64,000 bases of DNA, taken from Dyella sp. OK004 (GTDB taxonomy: Bacteria; Pseudomonadota; Gammaproteobacteria; Xanthomonadales; Rhodanobacteraceae). Both the position numbers and the translations under genes were made by a program. The stretch spans positions 248,001 through 312,000 of the forward strand of contig NZ_FOZI01000004.1 in assembly GCF_900114495.1 (NCBI RefSeq), given 5' to 3'. Of the stretch, positions 51,949-60,262 are shown piece by piece. The notes under the pieces were generated by a model that searched no databases, was not told where the DNA came from, and saw only the letters and a program-made list of their open reading frames with translations. Within the stretch, counting starts at the first letter, position 1; every line of letters starts with the position of its first letter.

Positions 51949-53667
51949 ATGCGTCGCCATCTGCTTGCCCTGAGTCTCGTTGCCGCCCTGGCCGGTTGTA
52001 GTTCGTCCCATCAGGAGGCCGCGGCGCCGGCTGGCGAGGCCAAGCCCGCTCCGGCCAGCACGGCTGCCGCGGAACCACCGCCGGCTTCGACCGACGCCGA
52101 GATGGCAAAGAAACGCATGGCCGATTACGCCACGGTCAAGCTCACGGCCGACCTGTCGGCATTCGACGCGCAGCAGAAGCAGATGATCGCGTTGCTGATC
52201 CAGGCGGCCGACGTCACCAACAGTCTCTATTGGCAGCAGGCGTGGGGTGACAAGGCCGCGCTGATACAGCGCATTCCCGACGAGGACACCCGCCGCTTCG
52301 CCGAGATCAATTACGGCCCCTGGGATCGTCTCGATAACGATCAGCCTTTTGTCGCCGGCATTGGTGCGCGTCCGCCGGGTGTGCAGTTCTACCCGGCCGA
52401 CATGAGCAAGGAAGAATTCGAGAAGGCCGATCTCAAGGACAAGACATCGCTCTATACCGTGCTGCGCCGCGACGCGCAGGGCAAGCTGGTGACGGTGCCG
52501 TTCCACGAGGCGTACAAAGCCGATCTGGAAAAGGCCGCGGGCCTGCTGCGCGATGCCGCCAAGCTTTCCGCCGACAAGGACTTCGCGCATTACCTGAAGC
52601 TGCGCGCCGATGCCCTGTTGAGCGACGACTACCGTCCCAGCGATTTCGCCTGGATGGCGATGAAGAGCAACCCGGTTGATATCGTCATCGGCCCGATCGA
52701 AACCTACGAAGACCAGCTGTTTGGCTACAAGGCCAGCTACGAGAGCTACGTGCTGGTGAAAGATCAGGCCTGGAGCGCCAAGCTGGCGCGCTTCGTGAAG
52801 TACCTGCCGGAACTGCAGCGCGAGTTGCCGGTGGGCGCCAAATACAAAGCCGAGAAACCCGGCTCCGATGCGGACCTCAACGCCTACTTCGCCGTGTACT
52901 ACGCCGGCGACGCCAACGTCGGCGCCAAGACCATCGCCATCAACCTGCCCAATGACGAAGAAGTGCAGCTGAAGAAAGGCACGCGCCGCCTGCAGTTGGA
53001 AAACGTCATGCAGGCCAAGTTTGACAAGATCATGCTGCCGATCGCCAAGGAACTGATTGCCGACGACCAGCAATCGCATCTCACCTTCGACGCGTTCTTC
53101 GAGAACACCATGTTCCACGAAGTAGCGCACGGCCTGGGCATCAAGCAGACGTTGACCGGCAAGGGCATGGTGCGCGGCGCACTGAAGGATCAGGCATCGA
53201 GCTTCGAGGAAGGCAAGGCCGACATCCTCGGCCTGTACATGGTCAGCAAGCTCGCGGAGAAGGGCGAGCTGGACAAGGCGAAGTTGATGGACAACTACGT
53301 CACCTTCCTCGCCGGCATCCTGCGTTCGGTGCGCTTCGGCGCCAGCGATGCGCATGCGAAGGCGAACATGGTGCGCTTCAACTTCTTCAAGCAGCAGGGC
53401 GCGTTTTCACGCGATGCGGCTACGGGGCGTTATCGCGTTGACTTCGACAAAATGACGGCGGCGATGAATGCGCTGTCGGCGAAGTTGCTGACGATCCAGG
53501 GAGATGGCGATTACGACGCGGCGAAGCAGCTCACTGATGGGATGGGGAGTGTGGATGCGGAGTTGGCTGGGGATTTGAAGCGGCTGCAGAGTGCCAGGAT
53601 CCCGGTTGATATTACGTTTGAGCAGGGGGCGGATGTATTGGGGGTGGCGGGGGCTGGGCAGCATTGA
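51949..53667 (+). CDS. Lipoprotein metallopeptidase related to family M49
   Basis: A 572-residue lipoprotein: signal MRRHLLALSLVAALAGCSSS with lipobox LAGC (Cys17), a Pro/Ala linker, then a large helical domain. The zinc site HEVAH (390-394) is followed about 25 residues later by EEGKAD (420-425), giving the third ligand. The HExxH...EExxAD arrangement is that of bacterial relatives of dipeptidyl-peptidase III (M49), where DPP III itself has HELLGH. It probably degrades short peptides at the membrane. ATG 51949 is preferred because it starts the signal peptide; 51919 is an in-frame alternative. The start is inside a strong hairpin. Confidence 0.85.
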   Translation: MRRHLLALSLVAALAGCSSSHQEAAAPAGEAKPAPASTAAAEPPPASTDAEMAKKRMADYATVKLTADLSAFDAQQKQMIALLIQAADVTNSLYWQQAWGDKAALIQRIPDEDTRRFAEINYGPWDRLDNDQPFVAGIGARPPGVQFYPADMSKEEFEKADLKDKTSLYTVLRRDAQGKLVTVPFHEAYKADLEKAAGLLRDAAKLSADKDFAHYLKLRADALLSDDYRPSDFAWMAMKSNPVDIVIGPIETYEDQLFGYKASYESYVLVKDQAWSAKLARFVKYLPELQRELPVGAKYKAEKPGSDADLNAYFAVYYAGDANVGAKTIAINLPNDEEVQLKKGTRRLQLENVMQAKFDKIMLPIAKELIADDQQSHLTFDAFFENTMFHEVAHGLGIKQTLTGKGMVRGALKDQASSFEEGKADILGLYMVSKLAEKGELDKAKLMDNYVTFLAGILRSVRFGASDAHAKANMVRFNFFKQQGAFSRDAATGRYRVDFDKMTAAMNALSAKLLTIQGDGDYDAAKQLTDGMGSVDAELAGDLKRLQSARIPVDITFEQGADVLGVAGAGQH

Positions 53668-53722
53668 GCTTTTGGGTTTTCTCCCTCTCCCTTCGGGTGA
53701 GGGTTCGGTCTTGAACCATTCC

Positions 53723-54042
53723 TCCCTACTCGTCATCCCTGCGCAGGCAGGGATCCAGTGGCGTTGTCGCTCGGTTGTCGCGTCTGCGTGCGCTGGCTCG
53801 CCTGCCGCGGGCTTCCGAACCGCTGCCGCGGTCCGGGTCACTTTCTCTTTGCTGGCCCAAAGAGAAAGTAACCAAAGAGAAATGGCCTGAAGAGCAGGCG
53901 GTGTGCTCTGTAGCTGCGCCTTTTCCAGTGTCAGGCGTCGGGACGGTTTTCTTTTCGGCCCGATCCTCTAGTCCCACTGCCGTGCCGAGCTCTTGCTCCC
54001 TCCCCTGCTCGCAGGGGAGGGCTGGGGAGGGGTTGGGTGCTT
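53723..54042 (+). repeat. Dispersed intergenic repeat, copy C
   Basis: About 320 bp in forward orientation, matching copy A along nearly its whole length, including the C/G-rich end (CTCCCTCCCCTGCTCGCAGG and GGGAGGGGTTGGGTGC-like sequence). It is preceded at 53681-53707 by a decayed copy of the CCCTCTCCCC palindrome. It fills the gap between the convergent M49-like and aspartyl-protease genes. Confidence 0.85.
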
Positions 54043-54073
54043 GAGAAAGCCTTGTTGCGAAGCCCTGTAGCTC

Positions 54074-55951
54074 CTACTTCGGCGCGATATCCCGCAACTT
54101 CATATCCAACACTCGCCCATCCCCCAGCGTCAGCTTCAACGGCGTTCCTTCAGGCAGGTTCATGCTCGCCTCGCGTAGTTCTCCAAGGCCGATGCTGCCT
54201 GCCGGTTTGCCGTTCACGGCGACGATCGCATCGCCTTTCTTCAGCCCGGCCTGTGCTGCGGGGCTGCCTGGTGTGACCCAGACGATCTGATAGCGATCGG
54301 GTTGTTCGGCGTTTTTGTCGGCGCGGAAGCCGGCCAAGGCGTAGTGATGTGTGGTGGTTTTGGCGCGGGGTATCAGCACCATCTGCTGGCGGCGATAGTC
54401 GAAGTGGACGTTGTAGCGGGAGAGGATGTCCTGGCCGATGTTGCCGGCTTCGCTGGGGTTGCCGGTGGCGCCAGCGTCGTTGCGGGTGAGCATGGCGACG
54501 ACGTTGTCGAGTTTCTGCGCGCCCAGCTGCAGCGATTGGGCATGGGCGAAGTGGGCCATGTATAGGCCGCCGACGCCGCCGGTGGGTGAGGGAGTGCCGT
54601 TGGCGTAGCGTGCGGCGATGCCGGCGCGTTCGGCCCATTGCGGGAACAGCAGGGTGAGGCCGGAGTTGCCGGTGTCGATGCCGAACACGCCGGGATGTCC
54701 ATCGAGTTCAGCTTCGACCAGTGGCATGTCGTCGGTGAATCGCAGCGGCACGACGGTGCCCTGGCGTGCGGCGGGTGCCTCGCCTTGATCGTAGGGCTGC
54801 AGCACGAGTTGCTGGTGGTCGTAGTCGAAGGTGACGGCGAAGCGCTGGAAGATTTCCAGGCCGAGAATGCCGGCGATCGGTTCGCGTCCGCTGCCGCGCT
54901 CGTAGAAGCTGTGGGGGTAGGGCATGACCAGGAAGGTCAGGTCGCGGATATCGGCTGCGCCCATGCCGAGATGATCGACACGCGTATAGGCTGTGCTCAT
55001 CGAGCCGGGGCCGGAGCCGGTGCTGACGCCCTGGCCCTGGGTATTGAAACCGAGCTTCTTCGCGGCGTCGGTGGTGAGGATGGCGTGGCCCCCGGTGTCG
55101 AGGATGAAGGGCAGCGGTCCCTTGCCGTTGATGCTCACGTCGACCAGCAAAAAGCCGCCTTCGAAATGCATCGGCGCCACGGCCTGATGGGCGCCGTTGG
55201 CCATGCTCACATCGCGCACTTTGTTGTCAGGGCGCTGCAGTGCGCTGGCCGGTGCAGTGTCCAGCCATTGGTAGCGTTCGATGATGTCGGTGCTGGCGTT
55301 GTCTTCGCCGCCCGCCACGGTGGCGGCACTGCTGGTGATGCGGAACGGCAGCTGCACACCATCAACGGGGCGGTAGTCGCTGTAGCGCTGAGTGAAGTTG
55401 AGGAAGCTGCTTTGCCAGGTGACGTGATCCAGGCGATGCGTGGTGGGATCGATCCACAAAGTCATGGCGCGGCCGCGCGCCGGCGTGGCTTCGAGGCGCG
55501 CATAGGAGCGGCCCTGTTGCTTCGCGTCCGGCAGGCGGCGGTAAGTCACGTTGTCCGGCTTGGGCGAGAGGAAGCCTAGGCGGCGCAGCCAGTTCTCGCT
55601 GATGGCGACGGCTATGGCTTCGTCCGAATCGTAGGGATGTACCAGACCCGTGATGTCCTGGTGCCAGCGGCCTTGCGCGTCATAGCCGTCGGCGCTGGCG
55701 AACACGCTGTTGCGCGCACGCTCGGCGTAATAGCCGTTGCGGAGGTTAACGCTGAGTTGCCATGGGCCGCTGAGGCCATCGGCTTCTTCCTTGCCTTCGG
55801 CGGTCAAGGCACCGTGACGCGCCAGAACGCTGGCGCCATGGGCTTGCTGCAGTTCGCGCAGCAAGGCACCGGCGTCGTCCGCGGCGGCAAAGCCGGGAAG
55901 CAGCAGACTGCCGATCAGCAACAGATGGGGAAGGGGGCGAAGCTTGAGCAT
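54074..55951 (-). CDS. Secreted double retropepsin-like protein with PDZ domain
   Basis: A 625-residue protein with a signal peptide (LLLIGSLLLPGFAAADDAGA). An N-terminal ~240-residue domain resembles an outer-membrane lipoprotein-sorting or M61-type fold. Two aspartyl-protease-like halves follow, each with its own DTG: FILDTGGHA (285-287) and FGIDTGNSG (426-428). The C-terminal PDZ domain (IVWVTPGSPAAQAGLKKGDA) is at about 530-610. Two DTG half-sites in one chain could form a complete active site within one molecule, unlike dimeric retropepsins. It is exported to the periplasm. It is a single gene on the minus strand; the substrate is unknown. Confidence 0.85.
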   Translation of the reverse strand: MLKLRPLPHLLLIGSLLLPGFAAADDAGALLRELQQAHGASVLARHGALTAEGKEEADGLSGPWQLSVNLRNGYYAERARNSVFASADGYDAQGRWHQDITGLVHPYDSDEAIAVAISENWLRRLGFLSPKPDNVTYRRLPDAKQQGRSYARLEATPARGRAMTLWIDPTTHRLDHVTWQSSFLNFTQRYSDYRPVDGVQLPFRITSSAATVAGGEDNASTDIIERYQWLDTAPASALQRPDNKVRDVSMANGAHQAVAPMHFEGGFLLVDVSINGKGPLPFILDTGGHAILTTDAAKKLGFNTQGQGVSTGSGPGSMSTAYTRVDHLGMGAADIRDLTFLVMPYPHSFYERGSGREPIAGILGLEIFQRFAVTFDYDHQQLVLQPYDQGEAPAARQGTVVPLRFTDDMPLVEAELDGHPGVFGIDTGNSGLTLLFPQWAERAGIAARYANGTPSPTGGVGGLYMAHFAHAQSLQLGAQKLDNVVAMLTRNDAGATGNPSEAGNIGQDILSRYNVHFDYRRQQMVLIPRAKTTTHHYALAGFRADKNAEQPDRYQIVWVTPGSPAAQAGLKKGDAIVAVNGKPAGSIGLGELREASMNLPEGTPLKLTLGDGRVLDMKLRDIAPK

Positions 55952-56026
55952 GCGGGCGGTTCCTTGCGGTAGGCGAGCTCATGCTGCCCGACCCTCGCAC
56001 CGGCGGTCTAGGACGCCTTTGATGCT

Positions 56027-56833
56027 TTAGGACGCACGTTGCAGTTTGTGCCGGAAGTCACGTGGCGTTTCGCCGGTCACGCGCTTGAACACGCGCGCGA
56101 AGTGACTCTGGTCGGTGAAGCCGGCGGCGACGGCGACATCGGCGATGGATGACGCTTCCTGCGCCAGCGTTTTGCAGGCAAGGCGGATGCGCAGCGCGCG
56201 GCGGTAGTCGCCGACCGACATGCCCTGAGCCTGCTGAAAGCGCCGCGCGAGATGCGCGGGATGCACGCCGGCAAGTGCGCCGAGTTCCTGCAGCGAGAGA
56301 TTCGCCAGTGGATCGTCGTGCAGTCGTTCAAGCACGCGCGTCAGCCATGCGGGTTGCTGCTCGTCCTTGCCGCTGCGACAAGCTAGCGCAATCAATTCGA
56401 AGATCGCCGACTGCAAGGCCAGTGGCGCCGCATCATCGGTCGCTGCCAGTTCGCGTTCAATGCGTGCGAGCAGGCGTGGCGCTTCGGGCAGTGTGAGCGC
56501 GCGATGGTCGCCGAGCAGGCGCTGCATACCCTCGCTGGCCGCGAATTCATGCGAAGGAAAGATGCTCAGGCAGCGCGCACCCTGCGGCGAAAAGCGATTG
56601 GCGTGGCGATGCCCTTCGGGATGTACCAGCAGCAGGCCGGTCGCGCAGTCGGTGTCGCGTCCGCTCGCTTGCTGCACGTAGGCGCCATCCGCGACCAGGC
56701 AGAGATACGCCTCGTCATGCTCGTGCAGTGGCAGGTGGCCGTCGCCAGCATAGCGTGTGGTGGACACCAGCATGCCGCCGATCGAGCGGAGCTGTTGCGG
56801 CGATCCGTAGTTGGCGCGGCCGAGATGTTGCAT
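56027..56833 (-). CDS. AraC-family transcriptional regulator
   Basis: A 268-residue regulator with an N-terminal cupin-like sensing domain (GDGHLPLHEHDEAYLCLVAD, LLLVHPEGHRHANRFSPQGA) and two C-terminal helix-turn-helix motifs (LSLQELGALAGVHPAHLARR and SIADVAVAAGFTDQSHFARV, then FKRVTGETPRDFRHKLQ). It lies 44 bp after the alpha/beta hydrolase stop on the same strand and upstream of the aspartyl-protease gene, so it may be transcribed with either. Its inducer is unknown. Confidence 0.92.
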   Translation of the reverse strand: MQHLGRANYGSPQQLRSIGGMLVSTTRYAGDGHLPLHEHDEAYLCLVADGAYVQQASGRDTDCATGLLLVHPEGHRHANRFSPQGARCLSIFPSHEFAASEGMQRLLGDHRALTLPEAPRLLARIERELAATDDAAPLALQSAIFELIALACRSGKDEQQPAWLTRVLERLHDDPLANLSLQELGALAGVHPAHLARRFQQAQGMSVGDYRRALRIRLACKTLAQEASSIADVAVAAGFTDQSHFARVFKRVTGETPRDFRHKLQRAS

Positions 56834-56877
56834 GGCTGCAGTTTACGCGGCGCTGGCCGGCTTCCACGTGCCGTAGG

Positions 56878-57729
56878 TCAGGGATGGCCGAGATGCGCGG
56901 TGGCCCAGTCCGCTACCGCCTGCGGATGTTCCAGGTGCAGATGGTGTCCGCCATCCAGATGGCTCACGGCGATATCGTCGACACAGGCGGCGCGCAGCTC
57001 CATCGGGTGGCTGGGCAGATACGAGGTTGCCGGTCGTGCCAGTAGCAGCGCGGTCGGCGCGCGGATGCCGCGCAATAACGCATGGATCTGGCTTTCGGCG
57101 ATGCGCAGTGGGGAGGTGCGGGTCAGGCGCGGGTCGCTGCGCCAGCACCAGCCGTCGGCGACTTCCAGCAAGCCACGCTCCACAATGGGTCGTGCCAGCT
57201 CGGCGCGCAGACCGCCGGCGATGGCGCGCGCGGCAATGGCTTGCTCGACATCGCGGAATACGCGCAGCCCCTTGTTGTTGACTGGTGCGGCGATGCCGTC
57301 GCGGAAGCGTTGCAGGGTATGCGAGCCATCGTCGCCGAGCGGACCCAGGCCTTCGATCAGCAGCAGTTTCGCGATGCGTTCCGGCGCGGCGGCGGCCAGC
57401 ATCGCGGCGATGCCGGCGCCGAGCGAATGGCCGAGCAGGTCGAAGCGCTGCAGGCCGAGAGCATCGGCGGCAGCGAGCGCGGCGCGGACGTAATCGACGA
57501 AGTGATAATGCGTACCCGGCGGCAGATGATCGGAATGGCCATGGCCGGGCAGTTCCAGCGCGATCACGCGCCAGCGGTTGGCCAGCAGTGGCGCCAACCG
57601 TGCATAGCTGCCCGCGTTGTCCAGCCAGCCATGCAGCGCCAGTAGCGGCGGTGCATCGTCCGCGCCCCAGACCTGTGCGCGCAGGGTGAGCTGCGGCAGT
57701 TCGATGGAGCGTTCAATGGGGGCACTCAT
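56878..57729 (-). CDS. Alpha/beta hydrolase downstream of hemH
   Basis: A 283-residue hydrolase starting MSAPIERSIELPQLTLRAQV. HGWLDNAGSYARL is the oxyanion loop, LELPGHGHSDHLPPGTHYHF the cap region, the nucleophile is Ser102 in GHSLGAG, and the catalytic His is in DGGHHLHLEHP near the C-terminus. It resembles MhpC/serine hydrolase-like esterases. Its start overlaps the hemH stop by four bases (57726-57729), so the two are translationally coupled, a common pairing in this order. A haem-related role is possible but not shown. Cytosolic. Confidence 0.88.
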   Translation of the reverse strand: MSAPIERSIELPQLTLRAQVWGADDAPPLLALHGWLDNAGSYARLAPLLANRWRVIALELPGHGHSDHLPPGTHYHFVDYVRAALAAADALGLQRFDLLGHSLGAGIAAMLAAAAPERIAKLLLIEGLGPLGDDGSHTLQRFRDGIAAPVNNKGLRVFRDVEQAIAARAIAGGLRAELARPIVERGLLEVADGWCWRSDPRLTRTSPLRIAESQIHALLRGIRAPTALLLARPATSYLPSHPMELRAACVDDIAVSHLDGGHHLHLEHPQAVADWATAHLGHP

Positions 57730-58772
57730 GCGCCGGCTTCCGGCCAGCCCTGCATGTGGCGCAACGCCAGCGCGGCGAGGCTGCTGACTTGGCCGGCGCT
57801 GTCGTTGAGCGCCGGGATGTAGCGCAGCTCCTGTCCGCCCGCCTCGATAAAGAAATCGCGGTTCTGCATGGCGATTTCCTCCAGCGTTTCCAGGCAATCG
57901 ACGGCGAAGCCGGGGCAGGCGACGTCGAGCCGCTTCACACCCTGTGCTGCAAGTTCGCGCACGGTGGCATCGGTATAGGGATGCAGCCAGCGTTCGCGGC
58001 CCACACGCGACTGGAAGCTCAGCAGCAATTGCGACTCGTCCAGCCCCAGCCGTTCGCGCAGTCGCCGTGCAGTGGCCTGGCATTGCTGGAAGTAGGGGTC
58101 GCCCGCCTGGACATAGCGCTCCGGAATGCCGTGGAAGGACAGCAACAACTTGTCGCCGCGGCCGTTCGCCGCCCACCAGTGCTCGATACTTTGCGCCAGC
58201 GCTTCGATATGGCCTGGATTGTCGTGGTAGTCGTTGATGATGCGCAGCTCCGGTGGCCAGCGCAGGGTTTTGAAACTGTCCGCCACGGCATCGATCACCG
58301 AGCCGGTGGAGGTGGCGGAATATTGTGGATACAGCGGCAGTACTACTAAGCGACGGACGCCGTCGCGCTGCAGTTGCTCGATCTGGTGTGCCACCGACGG
58401 CTCGCCATAGCGCATGGCCAGGGCAACGCGGATCGGGCCGGGTGCGCGCTGGTCCAGTTCCGTCTGCAGGCCTGCGGCCAGTGCTTCGCTGCCGACCCGC
58501 AGCGGGGAACCTTGGGGGGTCCAGATGCGTCCATATGCATGCGCCGAACGCGGCGGACGGATACGCAAAATCACCCCGTGCAGGATCAGCTGCCACAGCC
58601 AGCGCGGATACTCGATAACCCGCGGATCGCCGAGGAACTCCGCAAGATAGGGACGCAATGCCTTCGCGGTCGGTGCCGCGGGTGTACCGAGGTTGACCAG
58701 TAGCACACCGGCCTTAACCGGCTGGTCATCGGAAACGCCGGTCAGGCCGGTATAGTGGCTGCTGCGTGGCAT
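57726..58772 (-). CDS. hemH: Ferrochelatase
   Basis: A 348-residue enzyme that inserts Fe2+ into protoporphyrin IX, the last step of haem synthesis. Family blocks are GVLLVNLGTPAAPTAKALRP, FLGDPRVIEYPRW, the catalytic His in LLLSFHGIPERYV and the acidic chain near DCLETLEEIAMQNRDFFIEA. The ATG at 58772 (PRSSHYTGLTGVSDDQPVKA) gives a normal N-terminus; the longer frame reads antisense through the SYLF gene. It is divergent from the SYLF gene over 111 bp, and the following hydrolase gene overlaps by four bases. Many c-type cytochromes in this window depend on haem supply. Confidence 0.95.
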   Translation of the reverse strand: MPRSSHYTGLTGVSDDQPVKAGVLLVNLGTPAAPTAKALRPYLAEFLGDPRVIEYPRWLWQLILHGVILRIRPPRSAHAYGRIWTPQGSPLRVGSEALAAGLQTELDQRAPGPIRVALAMRYGEPSVAHQIEQLQRDGVRRLVVLPLYPQYSATSTGSVIDAVADSFKTLRWPPELRIINDYHDNPGHIEALAQSIEHWWAANGRGDKLLLSFHGIPERYVQAGDPYFQQCQATARRLRERLGLDESQLLLSFQSRVGRERWLHPYTDATVRELAAQGVKRLDVACPGFAVDCLETLEEIAMQNRDFFIEAGGQELRYIPALNDSAGQVSSLAALALRHMQGWPEAGA

Positions 58773-58883
58773 GGCGGCCGTCGTGGCGAGATCAGTCACG
58801 AAGTCTGCCACAAGCCATCCGGGGCGCCGCATGACCTGCTGTCGCAGCGTGCCCTTCAACGAATCCGGAGACAGGAACCGCCC

Positions 58884-59573
58884 ATGTTCAAAGCATCGCT
58901 GCATCGCCTCTTGCTCGCCGCGCTGGTTCTGCTGCTGCCTGCCATGTCCGCCCACGCCGAAGATCCGCCGCTGGTGCGCGCGCAGAACTCGGTGCGCGTG
59001 CTGAAGGAAATCATGGAGGCGCCGGACAAATCGATCCCGGTCGACCTGCTGAAGGAAGCCCACGCGATCGCGGTGATTCCGGACATGATCAAGGCCGGTT
59101 TCATCTTTGGCGGCCGCCGTGGTGAAGGCCTGATTTCGGTGAAGGGCCCCGACGGCACCTGGTCCAACCCCAGCTTCGTGACGCTCACCGGTGGCAGCGT
59201 CGGCTTCCAGGCCGGCGTCTCGTCGACCGATGTGATCCTGGTGTTCCGTACCCAGCGCGGCGTGGATTCCATCGTCAATGGCAAATTCACCCTGGGCGCT
59301 GATGCCGCCGCCGCGGCCGGTCCGGTCGGCCGCACCGCCACGGCATCGACGGACAGCCAGTTCAAGGCCGAGATCTACTCGTACTCGCGCTCGCGCGGCC
59401 TGTTCGCTGGCGTGGCGCTGGACGGCTCGGCCCTCCGTATCGATTACGATGCCAACGAGGCGATCTATGGCAAGGGCATTACCCCCCGGCGCATCTTCGA
59501 GGGCGGGGTGAGTAATATTCCTGCTCCGGTGGTCGATTTCCGCGACCGCCTGGAGGAGTACACTCAGCGTTGA
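58884..59573 (+). CDS. Secreted lipid-binding SYLF-domain protein
   Basis: A 229-residue protein with a signal peptide (RLLLAALVLLLPAMSAHAED) and the SYLF/YSC84 domain: AHAIAVIPDMIKAGFIFGGR, GEGLISVKGPDGTWSNPSFV, LTGGSVGFQAGVSSTDVILV, then the Gly/Ala-rich turn GKFTLGADAAAAAGPVGRTA and YSYSRSRGLFAGVALDGSAL. Eukaryotic SYLF domains bind phosphoinositides; bacterial ones are exported and of unclear role. The ATG at 58884 has AGGAA 9 bp upstream. It precedes tatA by 66 bp. Confidence 0.9.
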   Translation: MFKASLHRLLLAALVLLLPAMSAHAEDPPLVRAQNSVRVLKEIMEAPDKSIPVDLLKEAHAIAVIPDMIKAGFIFGGRRGEGLISVKGPDGTWSNPSFVTLTGGSVGFQAGVSSTDVILVFRTQRGVDSIVNGKFTLGADAAAAAGPVGRTATASTDSQFKAEIYSYSRSRGLFAGVALDGSALRIDYDANEAIYGKGITPRRIFEGGVSNIPAPVVDFRDRLEEYTQR

Positions 59574-59639
59574 GTCGGAAAGGCCGGCGCACGGCGTGCG
59601 AACGTTTTCCGGTCACTATTCCGCTTTTGAGGCAAGCCC

Positions 59640-59873
59640 ATGAGCATTACCCATCTCATTCTTCTGTTGGTTGTTGTGGTGCTGATCTTCGGTACCAAGA
59701 AGCTGCGCAACATCGGTGGCGATCTCGGCGGCGCCGTGCGTGATTTCAAGAAAGGCCTGGATAGCGCTGGCGGCGACGACAAGTCCAAGGACGAGGAGCG
59801 CCTGCAGGCCGATCCGCCGGCCTCTGGCAGCAACACCACACAGAAACAGCACGACACCACCGAAACCAAGTAA
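59640..59873 (+). CDS. tatA: Sec-independent protein translocase subunit TatA
   Basis: A 77-residue pore-forming Tat subunit: a short N-terminal membrane helix ([20 protein letters not shown]), the FG hinge, the amphipathic helix ([17 protein letters not shown]) and an acidic/polar tail ([10 protein letters not shown]). It is first of tatABC. With TatBC it transports folded proteins carrying twin-arginine signals across the inner membrane. Confidence 0.96.
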   Translation: MSITHLILLLVVVVLIFGTKKLRNIGGDLGGAVRDFKKGLDSAGGDDKSKDEERLQADPPASGSNTTQKQHDTTETK

Positions 59874-59887
59874 GCGGCGCGCAGGCG

Positions 59888-60262
59888 ATGATCGAGATCA
59901 GCTTCGGCAAGCTGGTATTGCTCGCGCTTATCGCGCTGATCGTGCTCGGCCCGGAGAAACTGCCGGGCGCCGCGCGCACCGCCGGCGCCCTGTTGCGCCG
60001 CGTGCGCACTGGCTGGGACAGCGTACGGGCCGAGGTGGAGCGCGAGCTGCAAGTGGAAGAAATCAAGCGGCAGGCGCGCGAAGCGGCTGCGCATGCCGAG
60101 GCTGCGCAATCCGAACTGGATGCCACCCTGCGCAAGGTCCGCGAGACCGGCGCCGATGTGATGCAACCCAAGCTCGCCGACAAGCCGGTCGAGACACCGG
60201 GCGAAACCACCGCGGCCACGCCCGCCACGCCACCCAGGGAAACACCGCATGGCGGCGCCTGA
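59888..60262 (+). CDS. tatB: Sec-independent protein translocase subunit TatB
   Basis: A 124-residue Tat receptor subunit: IEISFGKLVLLALIALIVLG-PEKLP hinge, then a long amphipathic helix rich in Glu/Lys/Arg/Ala (about 25-90) and a Pro/Thr-rich tail. The E at position 3 of the helix and LGPEKLP are TatB hallmarks, distinguishing it from TatA. It starts 14 bp after tatA and overlaps tatC by 14 bp. Confidence 0.95.
   Translation: MIEISFGKLVLLALIALIVLGPEKLPGAARTAGALLRRVRTGWDSVRAEVERELQVEEIKRQAREAAAHAEAAQSELDATLRKVRETGADVMQPKLADKPVETPGETTAATPATPPRETPHGGA

Noticed and set aside
51442-53355. 637-codon open frame on the minus strand opposite the NatB and M49-like genes
   Set aside because: It spans two unrelated plus-strand genes and their junction, has no recognisable domain and a His/Arg/Gln/Leu-rich composition typical of antisense frames.
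53591-53890. Short frames within the dispersed repeats that encode a recurring peptide ending RESNQREMA
   Set aside because: The same peptide appears in copy A (3287-3532) only because the DNA repeat is conserved, and the stems are better conserved than any start or ribosome-binding site.
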